Shown one piece after another: positions 38,518-48,294 of a stretch of 64,000 nt of DNA. The DNA comes from a virus. Position 1 is the first letter of the stretch; every line of letters starts with the position of its first letter. The notes beneath the pieces are model-generated. The model was not told the DNA's origin. It ran no database searches and saw nothing but the letters and a program-made list of their open reading frames with translations. The stretch covers positions 1-64,000 of IMG/VR virus record IMGVR_UViG_3300047666_001259; one strand, given 5' to 3'. A program made the position numbers and the translations under genes.

Positions 38518-41500
38518 TTATATTTGATAGGCAAAACCACCTAAACCATTTCTTCCGACATTTGCATCTCCAACCAAAAGATTAGGTACAATTGTTTGCG
38601 CTGTAATATAAGTGCCTAACACATCTAGTTGAATTTGTGATAATTCCAACCCAGCTAACCCCAACTCTTCTTCATCGCTAATAAAGAAGTTATTGCTTGT
38701 ATTTCCAAAAGGATTGGCGAATTCCATACCGAAGTTAGGATCATATTCAGCAAAATTAAACCCTCCTGTATTATTAGAACCTCCCCCTATTTCCTGAATA
38801 ATATCAACAAAACCATCAAGAAGTTGTTGAAATAAATCAGCAGTGTCCTCAACTGGTGTGTATTGATCGATATTTGTAACAGCAAAATCTTGAGCTAAAA
38901 ATTTTGATCTCATTCTAAGCTTATCAACTTCAATAAGCTCTCCATCCACTAAGCCTCCAAAGTTTCCATCACTATCCCCAACATCAATAACCTCCTGCAT
39001 ACTTGGGTTTCCAGCCAATGTCTCACCTTCTGAGTTATAAACCCAAACTTGATCACCATTTTCCCACCATATACTTGCATCACCATGTAAAGTGTTGGAA
39101 CCACCAGCTCTTCCAATTTTATAAAGAACATCATTGTTCAGTTTAAAATCAAAACCCCTATATCCATCTACTTCTGAAAAGTCAGCGAAAGGAATATGGA
39201 CATCTATAACTTTTTTAGTTGGAAAAGATACTATGTTCTCATCTGTACAGGGAATGACTTCAACTGAATTTGAACTCCAAAAAGAAGATTCTAAAATTTC
39301 TCCATATAGATTAAATCTGCCATAAGTTGTCAGATTTAATCTAGAGTTTGGCAAGATATTATCAGACAAAAGAGCTATGTGATTTATGTAAACTTTTTCC
39401 GAGAAAGGCATTGGAGTTCCAACATACCCTTGTTCACCTTCGTCTTCAATAAAAGTAGTAAGTATGTCTTCCGAATCAGGAATAACATTTCCTAATCCAT
39501 AAAAATTACCTCCGTTATAAATTGATCTATTCAAATAGAAGCACTCTTCATTTTCCTGATCGTAAGGAGTTAGTACGCTCCCTAACACATTAACAAGATA
39601 TTTATTTACACCTTCCTCAGAAGTTTCTAAGAAATCTGGAGGAACTACCATTGTCCTATATCCTTCTTTTGCAAAAGATATTTCATAATAACACTTTTGG
39701 TTTGCTGTGTTAGCGTATAGCTCAAAATTGACACCACTCTGACTAGAGGGGGTGTATTCTTGGATTGTTTCTAAAAGCCACCCTTCCACTGTAATTTCTA
39801 CCGTTAAGAATCCTCCACCATCTTTTGAAGAAAAGGTAATCGATGATTCATTATCATCAAAAGTTGCTTTAAAATCTTTCTCTAATCCCTGATTTTTAAT
39901 ATAGTCATATTGACCGCCATCAAGCTTTGCTTTAAACCTTACATAGTAGCTACTAAAGGCTCCCTCAGCATCAACAGGCAGTTTTGTTCCGTTAACAATA
40001 AAGTCTTTGTCTGCTGGGAAAAAATCATAATCATTAGGGTTTGTAGACCCAGTGTAAGTTGCCTTAATTTTATGAGGAACAAAATTATCGTAACTAATTT
40101 TCACTGGGAAACTCTTTTCTTCTCCCGCTAAAATCGCAATTTCCTGATCTAAACCAAAAACTGGATTCACTGGAATTACTGAATTTATCCCAGTGTTTCT
40201 AATTTTAACAATCATAGTGTCGCAGGGAAAAAATTCAGCGTTCACCCCTTGCCAAGAAGCTCCGTTCCTTAAAACTGAAGGGCTAGAATAATTAAACACA
40301 TCATTGTTAGAGAAGTTTGAGTTATAAGCCTTTCTTCCTTCGAAGAGTAGCCTGTTTTTGTAAACATCTCCAATATTGAATTTAACCTTACCTCTTTCGG
40401 TTTGATCTAAAATGTAAAGCTGAGAAACTGGAATAATTCCATTTTCTAATCTGAATTTTTCAGATAATGAAAAATTAAACTCTTCTTTAAGCTCAATTTC
40501 AACATCATCATTAACTATTATTTGTAAATCCTTGCTTATCTCATTTTCTTCCCAAGACATAGAATAAGGGAATTCAATAGACTCCCCATTTAGCAAAACG
40601 TCCATATCAGGAACAGAGCCAATATTGTAGTTGATTATGTCAGAGAAGGTCTCATCTGCATTATCTGCATTAGGATCATAAGAAGCATCAAGAGTTATTC
40701 TGTATCTTGTGTAATATTCATCACCTTCTACATCAGGGTTAAAGAAAGAAATTTCTTCCACATTAAGAATAACATGAGTTCCGATATAACTTCCACTACC
40801 AATAACTAAAGAGAAACCAGCCGTAACAATATCTAAAGCCCCAGTTGGAAGCGCTGTATAGAATGCAACATTGCCTCCAACATTTCTAAATAGTATTCCT
40901 TGAGAACCCTCTTCTCCCTCAAGAGTTTGCGATGCTACCTGACCAAAGTAATAAGAAAAATTCGTAGCAGGAGAAGCTAGGTTAAATAAACAAGTTTCAT
41001 TTCCGAAAGGAGATGCTTCGTTTAAATATATTTGCATATTGAACACTTGACCTTCTTCAATTTCATCACCAGTGGTTGAGAAAGAAATTTCTCTAGGTTT
41101 TTCTTCCTTAACGTCTAAATCCAATCTAATCCAATGCTTATTGAAAAAGAAAGAAAAATCGTTTTCAATTATAAGAGCCGACTCTCCAAAAGCATCAAAA
41201 TCAAATGTATTTGTTCCGTAAGAAACAAAATCTCCATCAACATTATAAAAAACAAGCTTTTGTTCCCAAGACTGATCCTCATAATAAAAGTCATCTGATA
41301 CTAATCGAATATAAGCAGAATCGAATGGATAGTTGTTTAATTCAATAAGATATTTTCCATTTTTTCTTCTAAAAATGTTATCTGTATCAAAAGAGTAAGT
41401 ACTACTTTGAGTTGTGGAATATAAATCAGAATAATTTGCATCTGAATATATCTCAAGAGTCAAGTTGTTGCAATCAATAATTGTAGAGGATAGTTTTCCG

Positions 41501-41670
41501 TATATTCTAAAGTTACGTGATCGATCTCTTTCTATTCTAAACTGTCTACTTAAATCGAAATCATTGTCGTATTTCTCTTTTTGAATTTCATGAAAAGTTC
41601 TCCCTAAATCTATTCTGATGAATTGATCTATATTATCGTCATTGATTAATATTTTCTTTTTATTTGCCAT
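38518..41670 (-). CDS. Giant tail-fibre-like protein with Calx-beta-like segment, 1050 aa
   Basis: Starts MANKKKILINDDNIDQFIRI. A Calx-beta-like region is visible around residues 195-430 (REISFSTTGDEIEEGQVFNM, EENEISKDLQIIVNDDVEIE, EEFNFSLSEKF). The remainder is acidic, Tyr/Asn/Ser-rich and beta-like. The segment TMIVKIRNTGINSVIPVNPV parallels the ITNxG module of the 35592 and 41681 proteins. No enzymatic motif is visible. Virion adhesin by inference from size, composition and position. Confidence 0.65.
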   Translation of the reverse strand: MANKKKILINDDNIDQFIRIDLGRTFHEIQKEKYDNDFDLSRQFRIERDRSRNFRIYGKLSSTIIDCNNLTLEIYSDANYSDLYSTTQSSTYSFDTDNIFRRKNGKYLIELNNYPFDSAYIRLVSDDFYYEDQSWEQKLVFYNVDGDFVSYGTNTFDFDAFGESALIIENDFSFFFNKHWIRLDLDVKEEKPREISFSTTGDEIEEGQVFNMQIYLNEASPFGNETCLFNLASPATNFSYYFGQVASQTLEGEEGSQGILFRNVGGNVAFYTALPTGALDIVTAGFSLVIGSGSYIGTHVILNVEEISFFNPDVEGDEYYTRYRITLDASYDPNADNADETFSDIINYNIGSVPDMDVLLNGESIEFPYSMSWEENEISKDLQIIVNDDVEIELKEEFNFSLSEKFRLENGIIPVSQLYILDQTERGKVKFNIGDVYKNRLLFEGRKAYNSNFSNNDVFNYSSPSVLRNGASWQGVNAEFFPCDTMIVKIRNTGINSVIPVNPVFGLDQEIAILAGEEKSFPVKISYDNFVPHKIKATYTGSTNPNDYDFFPADKDFIVNGTKLPVDAEGAFSSYYVRFKAKLDGGQYDYIKNQGLEKDFKATFDDNESSITFSSKDGGGFLTVEITVEGWLLETIQEYTPSSQSGVNFELYANTANQKCYYEISFAKEGYRTMVVPPDFLETSEEGVNKYLVNVLGSVLTPYDQENEECFYLNRSIYNGGNFYGLGNVIPDSEDILTTFIEDEGEQGYVGTPMPFSEKVYINHIALLSDNILPNSRLNLTTYGRFNLYGEILESSFWSSNSVEVIPCTDENIVSFPTKKVIDVHIPFADFSEVDGYRGFDFKLNNDVLYKIGRAGGSNTLHGDASIWWENGDQVWVYNSEGETLAGNPSMQEVIDVGDSDGNFGGLVDGELIEVDKLRMRSKFLAQDFAVTNIDQYTPVEDTADLFQQLLDGFVDIIQEIGGGSNNTGGFNFAEYDPNFGMEFANPFGNTSNNFFISDEEELGLAGLELSQIQLDVLGTYITAQTIVPNLLVGDANVGRNGLGGFAYQI

Positions 41671-41680
41671 TATTATATTC

Positions 41681-44600
41681 TTAAGCTAGATGATATGGTA
41701 TTAAATTACTAACCCCTCCATTACATGTATACCCAACATAATCAGACATAAATCTTGAGTCATACCATCCTCCTTTATTTTGTGCAGGATTAGCTATAGC
41801 CATTCCGTTTACCTCTATTGTGTGTTGACCTTTATTCCCACTAACCCAATGATCTTTACATCCTTCGCTAGAAGTCCAACTACCATCACTATAATTTGTT
41901 CTACAATTCAATAACCTTGTTCTCATGTGATAGGTCGGTATTGCGTTTTCGTCACCTCCCGTATGGTTTAAAGATACTATAGGGACTGAGAACCCTTCTG
42001 GCCCTTCGGCTTTCAAGTTATTTCCCCCATTATAAAGAGTGATATTTTTCCAAACTAAACCGTATCTTGCTTTAGTGTATTTAAAGTCATCAAAATCAAA
42101 TACTGCATTTGTCGGAAGGATTAACTCTAAGTGATTAAATGATCCAAATAAACCAAAAGGTATTGGGTATGATTGATTTGGGGTTAAAGTAATCATGCCC
42201 ATAATATCCACATCGACAACTCCTTTATTAGTGATTTCTAACGTCATAGCTTGCATGGTAAGCATATTACCCTCACTATCATTTGACCAGAACTTTCTAC
42301 CTCCAGCGCCTCCATCGTTTTTCGTCTGTGGTCTTAATCTATTTCCTGACTTACCTCTTTGAGCGTAAAACTTTCCGAACTTCAATTTTACAAACTGAGA
42401 AATTGGCACTGGGTCTGGTGAAACCAAGTTATAAGGAGATGGGTCTAATATTCTATAAATATCTAAAGAACCCTCTCTAATATTAGGGGAGTTTCCCATT
42501 TCTAAAGCAATTCTTCTTCCATCTTCAAAATTTTCAAAACTAATTGAATTACTATAAGGAGCAACGGAAGTGTAGTAGCTAGTAGTAGCTTCGCTCTCTG
42601 AGACTGTTAAGTTTGGTCTGTCAGTATCGTTTTCTAACATAGCCTCTGAACCTCCCCACCAAGGGTAACTAAACACTCTCGGCATACCTTCGGGTCTTAA
42701 CCAATACCCGTACCCACACTCAACTCTCTGATATTTCTCCCCATTTAAAACAGATGAGACACCATTATCAATCGGAAACAAAACATTTGGTTTATAACCG
42801 TTGGCATACATTTCATTCTGGTTAACTCCTTGTTCGTACTTATATAGATAATTTTGGGTCACTGTCTTAGAAAAATTGTTCTTAAACCAATTTAAACTAG
42901 CCCCAACACCTCCATCATAAGAAACCCCATAGCCTCCCGTACCACCCAAGCCAGAATCTGAATTTTCATCACTAAAGTCAGCAAACTGCCTTCCAACTAG
43001 ATCACCATCTATATACTTTGGTCGTTCAATATATTTTTTACCTTCCTCACTAAGAAGGTTGAAGTCAGGATTCATTACCACAGGCACTTTTGGAATGCTA
43101 TATTTTTCTGGATACAAAGGACTCCAAGGTTTTTCGTAAGGAAAGAACCCCTCAACACCAACTGATCCTGCGTTTGGTGTTGAGTAAGATGTATTGTTTC
43201 TGTTTAGATTAAAATGATCTCTTGTTGCATACTCAACCTCATCGAGATGAGTTTTTTCTAACCCTGTATGTCTAAATACGGCATCCTTAGAAATGTATTG
43301 TTGCGATATCTGATAACCAGCTAGCCAAACTCCTCTCTTGCCAGTTGGGTTTCCATTAGCATCAGTTCTAAACCCGTCAGGGTCATACATATTAGCTGGA
43401 ATCTTAAAAGCATGATATCCTTTAGTTCTAAATTCAGCATTCTTTTTTCTTTGAGCAAACTCATTATACCAAAATATTCTTGAATCCTCATCACGGTCAT
43501 ACATGTTGTGGATTTCAACAATTTCTTTATTTTTGATTGGATAACCTTCTTGAGACATATCTCTAACTGAAAAAGTTAGTGGTGAATTATAGCCTTTAGC
43601 CTGTAATTCCTCAATAGCTTTTCCTTCAAAAGAAATTGGAGTTGTAAAAAAGGTAACCCATTTTCTTAAATCTAGATTCACATCAATATTTACTTCCGTA
43701 TAACCTGTTTGAAATGAACCCCAGTTTGGAATAATATCTAACGGAATCTGACGGTAGAACAAACTAGGAATAGTATCTAAGTTTGGTTCGTCATTTACTG
43801 GGAATGGGAAATTGTTCAAAGCAATCTCATCCTTCGTTAGTCCTTGTTTAAATAAATCTACTTCAAACAACATTACTTGACTTCCTGTCGGAACATTGTT
43901 TAGAATGAACTCCCCATTATCGTTGGTGTATGTGAAGTGTTTGTAGTGAGAAGGGATAGTGTCAAACTCGCTACCACTTCTTAGATATTCTGAATTGTCT
44001 TGATTAAAAGACTGAGGGTCAAAGTACTCGTCTGGACTTGAACCTTCTTTTAGGTTTAAAGTAATTCTGTCACCTTGAGAATCTAAAGCTCCGAGTCTTG
44101 GGAACTGAGTTGAAGGCACAAAAACACCAACTGGCACATTGGCTAGTGGAATCCTTATTTTATTCCCTATTTCGTCTCTAATTGGCTGTAAAGCATTAAG
44201 AGTCCCCATTAGAGTCCCCGTGTCTGCCTCTTGATCAGGTAAGCTGTTGGTGAGATTATTGTAAACGTCAAGCGTATTTAAAAAATCTCTTGATCTAACA
44301 AGTTTTGTTGTAACAAATAAATCATCAATCTCTGCATCGTGAAAAAAGACAAACGACTTTGAGTCTCCCCCAAATCTTATGCTCATCTCTTCTAAAAAAG
44401 TTAATTTGAATGCATTTTTATCCTCCTCGTTAAAAACGAAATTATAAGCATTCGCATAACTATGTCCTGTGTAATATTGATCGAACTCAGTTGGTCGTAC
44501 TAAATTATTTTGAGAGTTTCTCAACCAAACCTCGTTTCCATCAAATTGATTTACGTATTGTGGAACACCCTGTTGATTCAACAGGACAATCGAAGGCACA

Positions 44601-44689
44601 CTATCTTTCTCACCCAACGGTATTTTGGTGTCGAAAAACACTACTGTTGTTCCTGTGCGTGACTTTTTAAGTAAAATTTCCTCTTGCAT
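41681..44689 (-). CDS. Giant virion protein, baseplate/tail fibre region, 1002 aa
   Basis: Starts MQEEILLKKSRTGTTVVFFD. A segment around residues 265-300 (YTNDNGEFILNNVPTGSQVM) looks like a carboxypeptidase-regulatory-like beta sandwich. The middle is rich in Tyr, Asn and Gly. The C-terminal 200 residues (ITNKGVVDVDIMGMI, LILPTNAVFDFDDF, KARYGLVWKNITLY) parallel the 35592 protein. A TATTTA box 20 nt upstream suggests that it heads the 44689-35592 unit. Probably an attachment structure. Exact role unknown. Confidence 0.65.
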   Translation of the reverse strand: MQEEILLKKSRTGTTVVFFDTKIPLGEKDSVPSIVLLNQQGVPQYVNQFDGNEVWLRNSQNNLVRPTEFDQYYTGHSYANAYNFVFNEEDKNAFKLTFLEEMSIRFGGDSKSFVFFHDAEIDDLFVTTKLVRSRDFLNTLDVYNNLTNSLPDQEADTGTLMGTLNALQPIRDEIGNKIRIPLANVPVGVFVPSTQFPRLGALDSQGDRITLNLKEGSSPDEYFDPQSFNQDNSEYLRSGSEFDTIPSHYKHFTYTNDNGEFILNNVPTGSQVMLFEVDLFKQGLTKDEIALNNFPFPVNDEPNLDTIPSLFYRQIPLDIIPNWGSFQTGYTEVNIDVNLDLRKWVTFFTTPISFEGKAIEELQAKGYNSPLTFSVRDMSQEGYPIKNKEIVEIHNMYDRDEDSRIFWYNEFAQRKKNAEFRTKGYHAFKIPANMYDPDGFRTDANGNPTGKRGVWLAGYQISQQYISKDAVFRHTGLEKTHLDEVEYATRDHFNLNRNNTSYSTPNAGSVGVEGFFPYEKPWSPLYPEKYSIPKVPVVMNPDFNLLSEEGKKYIERPKYIDGDLVGRQFADFSDENSDSGLGGTGGYGVSYDGGVGASLNWFKNNFSKTVTQNYLYKYEQGVNQNEMYANGYKPNVLFPIDNGVSSVLNGEKYQRVECGYGYWLRPEGMPRVFSYPWWGGSEAMLENDTDRPNLTVSESEATTSYYTSVAPYSNSISFENFEDGRRIALEMGNSPNIREGSLDIYRILDPSPYNLVSPDPVPISQFVKLKFGKFYAQRGKSGNRLRPQTKNDGGAGGRKFWSNDSEGNMLTMQAMTLEITNKGVVDVDIMGMITLTPNQSYPIPFGLFGSFNHLELILPTNAVFDFDDFKYTKARYGLVWKNITLYNGGNNLKAEGPEGFSVPIVSLNHTGGDENAIPTYHMRTRLLNCRTNYSDGSWTSSEGCKDHWVSGNKGQHTIEVNGMAIANPAQNKGGWYDSRFMSDYVGYTCNGGVSNLIPYHLA

Positions 44690-44709
44690 TTTGTACTTTG
44701 TCTTTGATA

Positions 44710-44715
44710 TAAATA
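44710..44715 (-). promoter_or_regulatory. TATTTA box upstream of the 44689 gene
   Basis: Minus strand reads GTATTATTTATATCAAAG, 20 nt before the ATG at 44689. Likely promoter of the giant fibre operon. Confidence 0.5.
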
Positions 44716-44814
44716 ATACATGTTAAATTTCTGAAAGTAAAGAATTTTAATTATCTTTGATTTATTATGAGAAGCTAGCGTATTAAAAAAACAAAAATTT
44801 GAAGAAATATCATA

Positions 44815-44994
44815 ATGGAACTATCAAAAATAAATAATGTAGTTTTTGAAAACATTGATTTCAATGACTACCCAGATTACTCAGATGCTTATATATTTAG
44901 TGCTGACTATGACGGAAAACCAATGAGTAAAATAGAATTAGATTCACTTCCTAGCGAGTGGGTTTATGAACTGTTAATCAAACAATTAGACTAA
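44815..44994 (+). CDS. Hypothetical acidic protein, 59 aa
   Basis: Starts MELSKINNVVFENIDFNDYP and ends ELLIKQLD. Acidic and aromatic (DYPDYSDAYIFSADYDG), with the look of a small phage regulatory or inhibitor protein, though no family is recognised. The next gene starts 2 nt after its stop, which supports it as a real gene. A TATCTTTG word (possible host -7 box) lies at 44752-44759. Confidence 0.6.
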   Translation: MELSKINNVVFENIDFNDYPDYSDAYIFSADYDGKPMSKIELDSLPSEWVYELLIKQLD

Positions 44995-44995
44995 A

Positions 44996-45424
44996 ATGGA
45001 ATTAACAGAACAAGACAGGCAAGACCTTAAAGTAGAAATAGATCACATTTTTGACTCAGGAGCAAATAATATTCGTTTATCTGAAATGATGGATAGATTT
45101 ATCTCTCAAAAAACAGGCTCTTTAGATGTAAATTGCTTGGGCGAAACTCAAGATATGGAGTACTTAGAGAAGAATCTCCTTGCCTCTTTAAAGAAATTAC
45201 CGCATGAAATAAAATATCCAGAAGTAGATGGATTTTATAAGCACTATAAAGGTGGGGTGTATAAATTCATGTCTATGTCTGAACATACAGAGACAGGAGA
45301 AAAATTAGTCATTTACCAATCTTTATTATTCGGAAGTATCTACGCTAGACCTTTAGAAATTTGGAATGAAAGTGTAAATGTTGGATCAGAAGTAGTGCCG
45401 AGGTTCAAAAAAATGACTACTTAA
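44996..45424 (+). CDS. DUF1653 domain protein, 142 aa
   Basis: Residues 1-75 are helical and of unknown fold. Residues 78 to about 128 match DUF1653: GFYKHYKGGVYKFMSMSEHT, GEKLVIYQSLLFGSIYARPL, EIWNESV. DUF1653 is a small beta domain found alone or fused in many bacteria and phages, with no settled biochemical role. It lies in a three-gene plus-strand islet inserted between minus-strand tail genes. Confidence 0.8.
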   Translation: MELTEQDRQDLKVEIDHIFDSGANNIRLSEMMDRFISQKTGSLDVNCLGETQDMEYLEKNLLASLKKLPHEIKYPEVDGFYKHYKGGVYKFMSMSEHTETGEKLVIYQSLLFGSIYARPLEIWNESVNVGSEVVPRFKKMTT

Positions 45425-45428
45425 AATT

Positions 45429-45617
45429 ATGAAATGCGAAAAACATAAGAAAGGCATGATTGTACTTCATGCTTTCTCAGAAGGTGAATGTATTATTTGT
45501 GATACTCATATTGACACTGCCCACATTCCCTGCGATTTGGTTTGTCAAAAATGTAGTGAAGAAAAAAACTTATGCCATATTTGTGGTGAATCTACTGCTT
45601 GCCCTGACAAGCAATAA
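45429..45617 (+). CDS. Small cysteine-rich (zinc-binding) protein, 62 aa
   Basis: Contains ten Cys, six as CxxC pairs (CIIC, CQKC, CHIC) and the rest single, plus several His, with the layout of one or two zinc knuckles (ECIICDTHIDTAHIPCDLVC and CSEEKNLCHIC). Starts MKCEKHKKGMIVL four bases after the DUF1653 gene. It converges on and overlaps the 45592 gene by 26 nt. No specific family. Confidence 0.6.
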   Translation: MKCEKHKKGMIVLHAFSEGECIICDTHIDTAHIPCDLVCQKCSEEKNLCHICGESTACPDKQ

Positions 45618-45927
45618 CATCATCTAGCTCCTTCTTTATAGTTTCCATATATGATGCATCGAAAACATCATAAAAGAATCCTATCCTCATTGTGTGATAG
45701 GAGTTGTTTATAATATTTTTAAATTCTCTCTGATTATCTTGCTCATACCTTTGAAATGAATCCTTAGAATCTAGGACTTCAACAGGAAATCTATGAAAAA
45801 ATAACTCAAAATGATCTCCACATTCTTCTTGTAATTCAACCATTTCATTATAAGTACAGTCCGTAGGCTTAACGGTAGAGCCTAAAGTCAAACAAAAAAT
45901 CAACAGTATAAAGATTGATAGCTTCAT
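45592..45927 (-). CDS. Secreted or membrane-anchored small protein, 111 aa
   Basis: The N terminus MKLSIFILLIFCLTLGSTV is a typical signal peptide or anchor, with a charged start, a hydrophobic core and small residues after it. The mature part is acidic and contains three Cys. It may be exported to the periplasm, for example for lysis or exclusion. It overlaps the gp6-like stop by one base, so it is translated in the baseplate operon. No family recognised. Confidence 0.6.
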   Translation of the reverse strand: MKLSIFILLIFCLTLGSTVKPTDCTYNEMVELQEECGDHFELFFHRFPVEVLDSKDSFQRYEQDNQREFKNIINNSYHTMRIGFFYDVFDASYMETIKKELDDVIACQGKQ

Positions 45928-47798
45928 TATAAAGAAGCTACACGGATTGAAACATCTTTTGCTACATCCATAATCTCGAACATCACCAAAGGTAAACCTC
46001 TTACTGAATTGTCTAGTAAGTCAATCTCAGTAATATAACCCCCTGTTTCAGGAATCAATTGTGTGTTTGATCCAGCTTGTGGGTGAAGAGTTTCTGAATA
46101 ACCACCATCTTGCATGTTGAAGAACTTAATCTCGACAACGTTAATCACGCCCGGTACCTCTCGGAGGGTGTCTACAATTTGAGATACGTAAATATGCTCA
46201 TTCATTTCCCATTTTTCTACATCAAAGAAATCGTTAATCTCTTTCACTGTAGCTTGCTTAATCTCTTTTGAATTAAAGTTATCTCCATCAATCAACAGAT
46301 CAACATTTATTCTAAGATTTATAATCTTTCCATCGTTGATCTCAACAAAGTCGTTTATCATTCTGTAACGAGAAATGTAATTAATCAAATTGTCTTTAAT
46401 TCTATCGGTTGAAGGAGATACTAGTTTTCCATTTCCAGCTCTGGAAATGATATGCATGATTACCTTATTCTCATCAACTTCAGCTGCAATTCTAAATGGT
46501 GATCCGAATTTTCCATCAATCTGATAGGCACGAGATGTGTAATCCCTGAGAGTAACACATCTCTCTTGAGCTGCGTGGTTAGCTGCTGTGTTGCTGACGA
46601 TTTCTTCAACAGAAGGCAATCCTCTACCCCCAAGAGCTGGAAATGGGTTACTTACTCTTGTTGAAGCTACGACTGCATCGTTAGTTCCTTGGTCGATTCC
46701 CGGGTTGGTTGAGTTGATATTACTAACCTCCTGTAAAACATTTGCCCCAACATTAGAAGTCAAACCCCCACCAGCTCTATACTTTACATAAACAGTACAA
46801 TTTGCAGGTAATTTTTTTCCTAAAGCCTTATTATCTAGTACATCTCCAATATTGATCGCACTCTGAGGCTTGAAAGGATTTTCAACCCCAATCAATGAGT
46901 CCAAATAATTCTCATAAGCATCATACGACTCTACGCCACCACCAAAAGTAATCCTACAAGAACCGTCTGCTAAAAATTCTTTCTCAAACCTTCTAGGAAC
47001 TTCTTTCCAATATCCTTGGAAATTTCCATTTGCATCTTGAACATCTGATTGCTTAAAAAATAAATCATCAGTCGGAAGAAAGTCTACTTCATACCATTTA
47101 ATCGAATCGTTGTTGAAATCTGAAAATGTTGGATTAGAATCCAACCCTAACTGCTCGTATATGATTATAGAATCTACATGAAGAACATTCTTATCAGGGA
47201 TATTGAATTTATAGAAAGGCTTATTGCCATCAGTAATTTCTCTTTTTATGATCTTAGTAACCCCTGCCTTAACCTTTTCTCTCTTTACGATTTGATATCT
47301 AAGAAGTTGTTGGTTCTGGTTTAAAACCTCATTAATAACTCTGTTTGGTATTCCGTCTTCCGAGAAGTCAGAAGAAAAATCTATATCTTCAAGAGTTTCA
47401 AAAACTTGACCACCACCAGCAACCCTTAACCCTGAACGGTATATTGGTAAATATGAAGTGTCTGGCCCGTCAGAGGTAGCTGGTACATCAATGATTATAT
47501 CAACAACTGTTACCGCAGGGCGTACACCCGGCACCCTATAACCTTTGGTTTTTGCCAACCTATAAGCATCAACTCTTTGACGAACTCCGTCTAAAAACAG
47601 TGAGTTGAATTTTTTGTCCGCAAGGTGAGAAAGAAGATCACCAACATAGGCATTCAAGTCGAGTATTGCCATGCCCGGTGATGCTACATTGAAATCTTGC
47701 CACTCATCTGGATAAAAGGCTTTTAGATAATTCTCCAAATCTGTTCTAATGGAAGAAAAATTTCTACTTAAATAATTAACTTGTACTTGATCTGACAT
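45927..47798 (-). CDS. Baseplate wedge protein, gp6/baseplate-J-like
   Basis: 623 residues. The N terminus (NYLSRNFSSIRTDLENYLKA followed by DFNVASPGMAILDLNAYVGD) is the hallmark of T4 gp6-like wedge proteins. The region VEEIVSNTAANHAAQERCVT with LRDYTSRA is the baseplate-J core. The C-terminal part (LREVPGVINVVEIKFF) continues the family pattern. In T4, gp6 forms the inner baseplate ring with gp7 and gp53. The gp25-like gene lies immediately upstream, which is the usual pairing in contractile tails. Confidence 0.92.
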   Translation of the reverse strand: MSDQVQVNYLSRNFSSIRTDLENYLKAFYPDEWQDFNVASPGMAILDLNAYVGDLLSHLADKKFNSLFLDGVRQRVDAYRLAKTKGYRVPGVRPAVTVVDIIIDVPATSDGPDTSYLPIYRSGLRVAGGGQVFETLEDIDFSSDFSEDGIPNRVINEVLNQNQQLLRYQIVKREKVKAGVTKIIKREITDGNKPFYKFNIPDKNVLHVDSIIIYEQLGLDSNPTFSDFNNDSIKWYEVDFLPTDDLFFKQSDVQDANGNFQGYWKEVPRRFEKEFLADGSCRITFGGGVESYDAYENYLDSLIGVENPFKPQSAINIGDVLDNKALGKKLPANCTVYVKYRAGGGLTSNVGANVLQEVSNINSTNPGIDQGTNDAVVASTRVSNPFPALGGRGLPSVEEIVSNTAANHAAQERCVTLRDYTSRAYQIDGKFGSPFRIAAEVDENKVIMHIISRAGNGKLVSPSTDRIKDNLINYISRYRMINDFVEINDGKIINLRINVDLLIDGDNFNSKEIKQATVKEINDFFDVEKWEMNEHIYVSQIVDTLREVPGVINVVEIKFFNMQDGGYSETLHPQAGSNTQLIPETGGYITEIDLLDNSVRGLPLVMFEIMDVAKDVSIRVASL

Positions 47799-47811
47799 CT
47801 TCTTTTGTTTT

Positions 47812-48201
47812 TTAAACTACTGGGTTTTGAAATTGGAATGACAAATTTATCTCGTCTTCCAGTGAATTGAATACAACTATGCTGTAAACAAATCTCACTT
47901 TCAAAACGTAAGTGTTTTCATCAAATTCAAAGATTAATTCTTCTAATTTAATTTCTGGAATTACATCCTCTATAACTTGCCTAACTTCGGCTTCTAGCAT
48001 ATCCTCAGTAATATCATCCCAAGGATCAAAAATATAGTTATAGAAAGGTGAATAAACGTTAGAGCGCATGGGACGCTGACCCGGTTTCGTAGTCATCAAC
48101 GAAATCAAGTTTGTCTTAATCGCATCTCTGGTGGTTTTTGTGGTTTGAAACCTACCTCCTTGAGAAGAGTCATTAAACGGAAAAGCTATGCCTATATTCA
48201 T
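47812..48201 (-). CDS. Baseplate wedge protein, gp25-like
   Basis: The ATG at 48201 (MNIGIAFPFNDSS) gives 129 residues, the size of gp25/W-type proteins. Conserved elements are visible: TTRDAIKTNLISLMTTKPGQ, RPMRSNVYSPF and the EVRQVIEDVIPEI helix. T4 gp25 is a lysozyme-like-named but structural wedge component that sits next to gp6 and starts sheath assembly. It is followed after 13 nt by the gp6-like gene. Confidence 0.92.
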   Translation of the reverse strand: MNIGIAFPFNDSSQGGRFQTTKTTRDAIKTNLISLMTTKPGQRPMRSNVYSPFYNYIFDPWDDITEDMLEAEVRQVIEDVIPEIKLEELIFEFDENTYVLKVRFVYSIVVFNSLEDEINLSFQFQNPVV

Positions 48202-48235
48202 TTTTATACCTTTGTATTCATAATGTAAATAATGC

Positions 48236-48241
48236 AGCAAA
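48236..48241 (-). promoter_or_regulatory. TATTTA box upstream of the gp25-like gene
   Basis: Minus strand reads GCATTATTTACATTATG, 34 nt before the ATG at 48201. A plus-strand box of the same family lies at 48274, so the gap is divergent. Confidence 0.35.
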
Positions 48242-48273
48242 AAAAATAAACTAATTAAATCTTTTTGCCACAG

Positions 48274-48279
48274 TATTTA
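48274..48279 (+). promoter_or_regulatory. TATTTA box upstream of the 48295 gene
   Basis: Plus strand reads CACAGTATTTATAATAAAAG, 15 nt before the ATG at 48295. A typical member of the family on the opposite strand. Confidence 0.5.
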
Positions 48280-48294
48280 TAATAAAAGTTCACA

